This document shows positions 7,090 through 11,650 of a stretch of DNA of 11,650 bases, in pieces. Within the stretch, counting starts at the first letter, position 1, and every line of letters begins with the position of its first letter. The stretch is from an uncultured Faecalibaculum sp. GTDB lineage: Bacteria > Bacillota_I > Bacilli_A > Erysipelotrichales > Erysipelotrichaceae. The notes under the pieces were generated by a model. It was given only the letters and a program-made list of their open reading frames with translations, was not told where the DNA came from and searched no databases. The translations under genes were made by a program, and so were the position numbers. The stretch is from positions 1 to 11,650 of the forward strand of contig NZ_CAJUPA010000053.1 of the NCBI RefSeq assembly GCF_910588395.1, read 5' to 3'.

Positions 7090-7866
7090 TCACAGAAGAT
7101 CAAAGTTCATGCCCACATGCTTCGGGTAATGGGCATCACTGGCTGTGATCGTTCCGGCATCCATCCTGGCTGCGGTTTCGCGGAATGCAGGAGCCAGCCC
7201 GGCATCCGGGTGCTTGTACCGGTAGCTTGCGCCGGTGTTTTCCTCCAGCAGGATATGGTGTTTCCTGGCCAGCTCGCAGAGCCGGTCATATTCTTCCTGC
7301 AGGTCATAGCCCGGATCGTACTGATACATTTTGATGACATCCGGGTGGCCGATCTGGGTGAACAGACCGCTTTCCATGGCAGAGGCAACCTGATCGTAAT
7401 ACTGCCGGTAAATCCACTCGGCCGGTTCTTTCTCCCACAGGATCTCCCGGCTCCAGCCATCCATGTCATACAGACGACCCTGAATGGAATGAACACTGCC
7501 TACCAGAAAATCCCAGGGATAGACAGCCAGCTGTTCTGCCAGAAATTCCCGGCGGAAATCCGCCCAGCAAACCTCCAGCCCGAACGTCACCTCAATGGGG
7601 AACTCTTCCTTTCTGCAGGCTTCTATCAGCTGAATGTAATCCTGAATGGAGTTGATCTGTTTCTTGTCAAACCAGGCTTTCTGCCTGGGATCTGCCTGGA
7701 TCACATCTTCATACATCGGAGCGAATTCATAAAACCGGTGTGTGTGATCCAGTATCTGCAGATGCTTCAGTCCTTTCTGCGCTGCTGCATTCACAAACTC
7801 CCGGACATAGTCCACACTCAGCGGACCATTTTCCAGATGGACGTGTCCGTCTGTGTCAGGCTTCAT
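7090..7866 (-). CDS. PHP-domain phosphatase, HisK-like
   Basis: A 258-aa metal-dependent phosphoesterase of the PHP family, closest in layout to histidinol-phosphate phosphatase (HisK). All expected metal ligands are present: H8 and H10 (GHVH), D40, H41 and H43 (LDHTH), E98 (GLEV), H126 (GSVHS), H174 (GHPD), D244 and H246 (SDAH). It is soluble with no signal peptide. Its ATG lies inside the last codons of serA, an 11-base overlap, so translation is coupled. No other histidine gene is present. SerA and SerC make phosphoserine, and the missing last step is a phosphatase, so a phosphoserine phosphatase role is the context-based reading. Histidinol-phosphate phosphatase remains the family-based alternative. 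Confidence 0.88.
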   Translation of the reverse strand: MKPDTDGHVHLENGPLSVDYVREFVNAAAQKGLKHLQILDHTHRFYEFAPMYEDVIQADPRQKAWFDKKQINSIQDYIQLIEACRKEEFPIEVTFGLEVCWADFRREFLAEQLAVYPWDFLVGSVHSIQGRLYDMDGWSREILWEKEPAEWIYRQYYDQVASAMESGLFTQIGHPDVIKMYQYDPGYDLQEEYDRLCELARKHHILLEENTGASYRYKHPDAGLAPAFRETAARMDAGTITASDAHYPKHVGMNFDLL

Positions 7867-9019
7867 ACACTTCCACCCGGATCACACCGTCCAGGCCCCG
7901 GATCTTGTCCAGGGCAGCTTCGCTGGGCTTGCCGTCCAGATCCAGCATGGTGTAGGCGATCTGATCCCGGGATTTGTTGATCAGGTTCTCGATGTTCGTG
8001 TCTTCCTGCGCAAAGGCATCGGTGATCCGGGAAATCATTTTCGGCTTGTTCACGTGGAAAACCGCAACCCGGTAAGGTGTGGACATGGCCGCACTGACAT
8101 TGGGCATGTTGACGGAATTGGTGATGTTGCCGTGTTCCAGGTAATCCATGACCTCTCTGGCTGCTTTCACTGCACAGTTTTCTTCGGATTCATCCGTGCT
8201 GGCACCCAGGTGCGGGATCGGGATGACTTTGTCGTGCGCCGCCAGTTTTGCACTGGGGAAGTCTGTTACGTACAGTGCGACTTTGCCGGAATCCAGTGCC
8301 TCCAGCAGATCGTCATCATTGACCAGACCGCCTCTGGCAAAGTTCAGGATCTTCACGCCGTCTTTCATCTGGCTGATGGCTTCCCTGTCAATGGTGTTCT
8401 TTGTGGAATCCATCAGCGGCAGGTGCAGTGTCACGAAGTCTGCGTCCTTGTAGAGTTCCTTCAGGTCCTTGGCATGCTCGATCCATTTGGACATCTTCCA
8501 GGCATTGTCCACCGAGATGTAGGGATCGTATCCTTTGACCTCCATGCCAAAGCGCATGGCCAGGTTGGCCACTTCAATGCCGATGGCACCCAGCCCGATG
8601 ACACCCAGGGTTTTCCCGGTCAGCTCATTGCCGGCGTATTTCTTTTTCTGTTTCTCCACGTCTTTTCCCAGGTTCGGGTTATCGGTCTGGGTTTTGCACC
8701 ATTCAATTCCGTGATAAATGTCACGGCTGGCCAGCAGCAGGCCGGCGAATACCAGTTCCTTGACGGCATTGGCGTTGGCACCGGGTGTGTTGAAAACCAC
8801 GATGCCCCGCTCTGTGCAGGCAGGCAGGTCGATGTTGTTGACACCGGCACCCGCCCGGGCTATGGCTTTCAGATTCTTTCCATAATCAAGGTCGTGCAGG
8901 TTTGCACTGCGGACCACGATGGCGTCTTCGTCCCCCAGGTGTTCCCCGACTTCAAAGGCATCCGTGAACTGATCCAGTCCTTTGGGCGCAATGTTGTTGT
9001 AAAGCTTTACGGTATACAT
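7856..9019 (-). CDS. serA: D-3-phosphoglycerate dehydrogenase
   Basis: Catalyses NAD-dependent oxidation of 3-phosphoglycerate, the first step of serine synthesis. 387 aa, the short bacterial type. The Rossmann motif GLGAIG is at 142-147, NFARGG (226-231) has the catalytic arginine R229, and PHLGAST has the catalytic histidine H270. A C-terminal ACT domain (317-387) is the likely site of serine feedback control. The usual catalytic Glu in a DVFxxEP motif is not seen; the matching stretch is VTDFPSAKL. This short form recurs in Firmicutes homologues, as far as I recall. Its ATG overlaps the serC stop by one base (TGATG), and GAGGAGGAG lies just upstream within serC. Expressed from the serC promoter. 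Confidence 0.94.
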   Translation of the reverse strand: MYTVKLYNNIAPKGLDQFTDAFEVGEHLGDEDAIVVRSANLHDLDYGKNLKAIARAGAGVNNIDLPACTERGIVVFNTPGANANAVKELVFAGLLLASRDIYHGIEWCKTQTDNPNLGKDVEKQKKKYAGNELTGKTLGVIGLGAIGIEVANLAMRFGMEVKGYDPYISVDNAWKMSKWIEHAKDLKELYKDADFVTLHLPLMDSTKNTIDREAISQMKDGVKILNFARGGLVNDDDLLEALDSGKVALYVTDFPSAKLAAHDKVIPIPHLGASTDESEENCAVKAAREVMDYLEHGNITNSVNMPNVSAAMSTPYRVAVFHVNKPKMISRITDAFAQEDTNIENLINKSRDQIAYTMLDLDGKPSEAALDKIRGLDGVIRVEVYEA

Positions 9020-10095
9020 CAGGCATTCTCCTCCTCAAACTTCTTCATGAAATCAATCAGCGCATCCACGCCTTCTTCCGGCATGGAGTTGTAGATGGAG
9101 GCACGCATGCCGCCTACTGTCCGGTGGCCCTTGATGTTGACCAGACCGGCTTCTTTGGCTTCCTTCACGAATTTTGCATCCAGCTCCTTGTCGCCGGTCA
9201 CAAAGGGCACGTTCATGAGAGAACGGTCTTCCACCGCAACGGGATTGGAGTAGAGTCTGGAGCTGTCAATGTAGTCGTACAGCTTTTTCGCTTTCCGTTC
9301 ATTGATCTTCTGCATGTTCTCCAGACCGCCGATCACATCTTCCAGATATTCGAACATCAAGCCGCACATGTAGATTCCGTAGCAGGGAGGGGTGTTGTAT
9401 AGGGAATTGGCATCTGCGTGCGTCTTGTAGGTGAGCATGGTGGGCAGATCCGGACGGTCTTCAATCATGTCTTTTTTCATAATGACCAGCGTAACCCCTG
9501 CAGGACCGATGTTCTTCTGCGCACCGGCGAAAATCATGTCATATTTCGTGACATCCACCGGTTCGGACAGAATGCAGGAAGACAGATCCGCAATCAGGCG
9601 CTTGCCTGTGTGAGGCGGGAGTTCCTTGTATTTGGTTCCGTAAATCGTGTTGTTTTCGCAGATGTAGACATAATCTGTATCCGGATCCAGGTCTGCATCG
9701 GTGATTTTCGGAATGTATGTAAAGTTGTCTTCGGCACTGGAAGCCGCGATGTGGGTTTTCCCGAACTTTTCATGTTCCTTGATGGCTTTTTTGGTCCACT
9801 GACCCGTGTTGATGATGTCAGCACCGTTCTTCAGGAAATTCATCGGGATCATGTCGAACTGGAGACTGCCGCCACCCTGCAGAAACAGGATCTCGTAGTC
9901 TTCCGGAATGTTCATCAGGCGGCGCAGTCTGTCCTTGGCGCCATTGAGGATATTCTCGAAATCAGAGGATCGGTGGGACATCTCCATGACACTCATGCCG
10001 CTTCCGTTGGCATCAAGCATTTCTTCGCCGGCACGCTTCAGCACCCATTCAGGCAGGCAGGCAGGTCCGGCTGAAAAATTGTAAACTCTTGACAT
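9019..10095 (-). CDS. serC: Phosphoserine aminotransferase
   Basis: Converts 3-phosphohydroxypyruvate and glutamate to phosphoserine with pyridoxal phosphate, using the SerA product. 358 aa, typical length. YNFSAGPA at the N-terminus, SGMSVMEMSHRS (32-43), LQGGGSLQF (72-80) and the cofactor lysine K194 in AGAQKNIGPAG identify it. ATG 10095 gives the family-standard start MSRVYNFSAGP and has CGAGG about ten bases upstream. An ATG nine bases earlier (10104) has that GAGG only one base away and is less likely. First gene of the serC-serA-PHP operon, with its own promoter at 10146-10173. Confidence 0.95.
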   Translation of the reverse strand: MSRVYNFSAGPACLPEWVLKRAGEEMLDANGSGMSVMEMSHRSSDFENILNGAKDRLRRLMNIPEDYEILFLQGGGSLQFDMIPMNFLKNGADIINTGQWTKKAIKEHEKFGKTHIAASSAEDNFTYIPKITDADLDPDTDYVYICENNTIYGTKYKELPPHTGKRLIADLSSCILSEPVDVTKYDMIFAGAQKNIGPAGVTLVIMKKDMIEDRPDLPTMLTYKTHADANSLYNTPPCYGIYMCGLMFEYLEDVIGGLENMQKINERKAKKLYDYIDSSRLYSNPVAVEDRSLMNVPFVTGDKELDAKFVKEAKEAGLVNIKGHRTVGGMRASIYNSMPEEGVDALIDFMKKFEEENA

Positions 10096-10145
10096 TGTTT
10101 TCATACCTCGGTGAAAAATTCCACCTTTCCTTTCATAGGACTCTT

Positions 10146-10173
10146 ATTATACGCATCAACTTTGTGAATTCAA
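10146..10173 (-). promoter_or_regulatory. Promoter of the serC-serA-PHP operon
   Basis: On the minus strand, TTGAAT (10173-10168) and a perfect TATAAT (10151-10146) are 16 bases apart. The expected start near 10139 gives a leader of about 45 bases. In it, GGTG and CACC can pair around GAATTTTT. No T-box or riboswitch fits in so short a leader. Confidence 0.75.
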
Positions 10174-10215
10174 GCACAAGCAGAAGACTTGCGAAAAACA
10201 TGTGTATATCTCAGA

Positions 10216-10229
10216 TTGACAAAAGTCAC
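10216..10229 (+). promoter_or_regulatory. TTGACA box with TGAC/GTCA palindrome
   Basis: TTGACA (10216-10221) is a perfect -35 hexamer on the plus strand, but no good -10 lies 16-18 bases downstream (CAGAAT at 15 is the best). It overlaps the palindrome TGAC-AAAA-GTCA (10217-10228), which could be an operator between the divergent units. The true start of the 10345 transcript is not clear. Confidence 0.3.
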
Positions 10230-10344
10230 ATTCCCGCAGAATGCATCCACCTGATGAGCATTTCTGAACATTCCGGGCAGGTCAATGGTTTTCAGCCACT
10301 CAAAAACGTACGATAAGGACAGGCGAAAGCCCTGGAGGCAACAG

Positions 10345-10839
10345 ATGGCAGAATTTTTCAAAGATCTGGAAAAACACATCGAAGACGGATGGGATGACAT
10401 CAAAAACGCCGTAAAAGACGGTGCCGAAGACCTGAAGAAAGGGGCAGAATCCATGGAAGAGCGCATACCGGCCACCCCGGGCATGAAAGCGGAAGAAGCT
10501 GAAGCCGCAGGAATGGTGGAAGGCATGATGCAGGGGGATACGCTTTGCAGTCCCTGCGCATCCACGGTTTCCACCATTGCCAGAACACCCGGCCACACCG
10601 GACTGACTCTGGCAAATTCGGAAGGCATCATCGTGGCCCTGCCGGATGATCTGCAGGATCAGGTCAAGGTACTTGTCTCGGAGGGACAGCCGGTGTCCAA
10701 AGGCACACCGCTGATGCAGTTCAGTCAGGAAGCACTGAAGAGCTGCACCATTGATCTGGTTTCTCCGGAACTCACGAAGGGACCTGACGGAGAACCGGAA
10801 CGGTTCATCCGTGTCTTCGGGCCGGTCAAACCGGAATGA
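10345..10839 (+). CDS. Amphipathic-helix protein with a degenerate EIIA-glucose-like domain
   Basis: A 164-aa protein with no signal peptide or membrane helix. Residues 4-36 are three 11-residue amphipathic units (FFKDLEKHIED, GWDDIKNAVKD, GAEDLKKGAES). After a linker, residues 65-164 resemble the C-terminal two thirds of PTS EIIA-Glc: SPCASTV matches APVDGTI, GHTGLTL matches the first active-site His region (H84), and SEGQPVSKGTPLMQF matches the EEGQxVKxGDxxxEF hairpin. The phosphorylated His of the VHFGID motif is replaced (IVALPDD, A98), and the N-terminal EIIA strands are missing, so phosphotransfer is not expected. ATG 10345 has GGAGG six bases upstream; ATG 10285 has no such site. It pairs with the gene 49 bases downstream, whose N-terminus carries the same amphipathic module. 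Confidence 0.8.
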   Translation: MAEFFKDLEKHIEDGWDDIKNAVKDGAEDLKKGAESMEERIPATPGMKAEEAEAAGMVEGMMQGDTLCSPCASTVSTIARTPGHTGLTLANSEGIIVALPDDLQDQVKVLVSEGQPVSKGTPLMQFSQEALKSCTIDLVSPELTKGPDGEPERFIRVFGPVKPE

Positions 10840-10888
10840 CAGAACAATCAGACACTGAATAAAAGAAAAACAGAAAGAAGGAACACAC

Positions 10889-11560
10889 ATGGCAAACGAT
10901 TTCGAAAAAGGATGGGACGCATTCAAGAAGGACGTAGCGGAAGGATTCGACAAGGTCAAAGACGTATTTGAAGACGCCGGCGACAAAATCAAGGATACCT
11001 ACGAAGAAGAAAAGAAGAAGATGGAAGCCAGAGAAATGGCAGACCGCGAAAAAGCACTGGAAGAGGCCAAGGCAGCCAAAGCCAAAGCAGAATCAGATCT
11101 GAAGGCAGCCAGGGAAAAATGTGCAGATGTGGAAGCACAGATCAAAGCCGGTACGCTGAAAGTCGAAGACAAGGCAGTTGAAGATGCCAAGGATCTCCAG
11201 AAGAAAGCGGAGGCTGATCTGGCCAAAGCCGAAGAAGCTGTCAAAGAAGCCCAGGCACGCCTGGATGAAAAGGCAGACGCTGCGAAGGAAAAAGCCATGG
11301 CAGATGCAGAAGCCGCCAAGGCCAGGGCAGAAAAAGAACTGGCAGATGCCAAAGCCGCTCTGGATAAATTCAATGCAGATGTAAAGGCAGGCGCGGCCAA
11401 AGCCGGTGACAAGGCAGAAGCAGATGCCAAAGCCCTGCAGGCCAAAGCGGAAGCCGATCTGAAAAAGGCCCAGGCTGAAATCGACAGCTTTGCGGACAAA
11501 GCCAGGGCAAAGGCTGCAGAAGTCAAGGACAAAGTCGAAGAAACAGTAAACAAGAAGTAA
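10889..11560 (+). CDS. Lys/Ala/Glu-rich helical repeat protein, LEA or apolipoprotein-like
   Basis: A 223-aa, almost wholly helical and highly charged protein without signal peptide or membrane segment. Residues 5-36 are amphipathic with Gly at 8, 19 and 31 (FEKGWDAFKKDV, EGFDKVKDVFED, AGDKIKD), matching the module of the preceding protein: (I/F)E-x-GWD-x-(I/F)K-x-x-V. Residues 62-131 and 142-211 are a gapless internal duplication with an 80-residue offset (IKAG at 85-88, VKAG at 165-168, KKAEADL and AKAEADL). The repeats are heptad or 11-mer like and should form a long coiled coil or a surface-bound helix. AAGGA six bases before ATG 10889 is the ribosome binding site. Function is unknown; similar composition occurs in stress-protective LEA proteins and lipid-binding apolipoproteins, but composition alone can mislead. 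Confidence 0.8.
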   Translation: MANDFEKGWDAFKKDVAEGFDKVKDVFEDAGDKIKDTYEEEKKKMEAREMADREKALEEAKAAKAKAESDLKAAREKCADVEAQIKAGTLKVEDKAVEDAKDLQKKAEADLAKAEEAVKEAQARLDEKADAAKEKAMADAEAAKARAEKELADAKAALDKFNADVKAGAAKAGDKAEADAKALQAKAEADLKKAQAEIDSFADKARAKAAEVKDKVEETVNKK

Positions 11561-11566
11561 TGAAAC

Positions 11567-11601
11567 AAAACAAAGCACCCGCGGCGGGTGCTTTGTTTTT
11601 T
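11567..11601 (+). terminator. Strong intrinsic terminator of the helical-protein unit
   Basis: AAAACAAAGCACCC (11567-11580) pairs perfectly over 14 bases with GGGTGCTTTGTTTT (11586-11599) around GCGGC, with a run of six T at 11596-11601. It starts six bases after the stop codon. Confidence 0.95.
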
Positions 11602-11602
11602 A

Positions 11603-11650
11603 GTGTACCGGGCATGGTGCACTTCTAGCTGGTGAAAGTCCAGCCACGAT
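11603..11650 (+). mobile_element. 5' end of a second group IIC intron
   Basis: Starts GTGTACCGGGCATGGTGCA and continues with a TCTAGCTGGTGAAAGTCC block, closely resembling the 5' end of the Oceanobacillus iheyensis group IIC intron (GTGTGCCCGGCATGGGTGCA, then a GGTGAGAGTCCC block), as remembered. The first base lies directly after the terminator T-tract (TTTTTTA), the standard insertion site for this class. Only the first 48 bases of domain I are in the window. Confidence 0.85.

Noticed and set aside
7853..9094. A 413-codon plus-strand frame opposite serA
   Set aside because: The opposite strand encodes a full SerA with NAD-binding and ACT domains; this frame is the antisense shadow.
10889..11560. 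CRISPR or DNA repeat array in the repetitive helical gene
   Set aside because: Repeats are protein-level and diverged at the DNA level, in frame, with no constant repeat-spacer pattern.
10999..11622. A Ser/Ala-rich minus-strand frame opposite the helical protein
   Set aside because: It is the complement of repetitive Lys/Ala/Glu codons, covers the terminator and has no start signal.

Overview
The window looks like a chromosomal segment of a low-to-mid GC Bacillota (Firmicutes), probably a gut anaerobe. The evidence is strong GGAGG-type ribosome binding sites, CTG/CGG/GGA-rich codon use, group IIC intron ends and a short-type SerA with one ACT domain. I lean towards Erysipelotrichia or Clostridia but cannot place it more finely by eye.

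Layout from left to right. Positions 1-54 are the 3' end (domains V and VI) of a group IIC intron. A plus-strand run follows: a cellulose-synthase-like family 2 glycosyltransferase with a C-terminal PilZ-like domain (211-2667), an M19 membrane dipeptidase (2746-3714) and a PtpB/LipA-like protein phosphatase (3736-4734). A 448-base gap (4735-5182) holds a decayed promoter fused to a gene remnant, a terminator, and the promoter and structured leader of a sugar-nucleotidyltransferase-like gene (5183-6094). A small four-helix membrane protein (6161-6559), a terminator and a doubtful short ORF (6637-6864) come next.

The minus strand then carries tRNA-Glu(CTC) with its own promoter and terminator, and the operon serC-serA-PHP phosphatase (10095 down to 7090). 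These three genes overlap and are read as one message, so the PHP enzyme is a candidate for the missing phosphoserine phosphatase step of serine synthesis.

Divergent from serC is a two-gene plus-strand unit that is the most unusual part of the window. The first protein (10345-10839) has an N-terminal amphipathic 11-residue repeat joined to a shortened PTS EIIA-glucose-like domain whose phosphorylated histidine position is alanine. The second (10889-11560) begins with the same amphipathic module and continues as a Lys/Ala/Glu-rich helix containing an 80-residue-offset internal duplication, like LEA or apolipoprotein-type proteins. A strong terminator closes the unit, and immediately after its T-tract a second group IIC intron begins (11603 to the window end), matching the known preference of this intron class for terminators.
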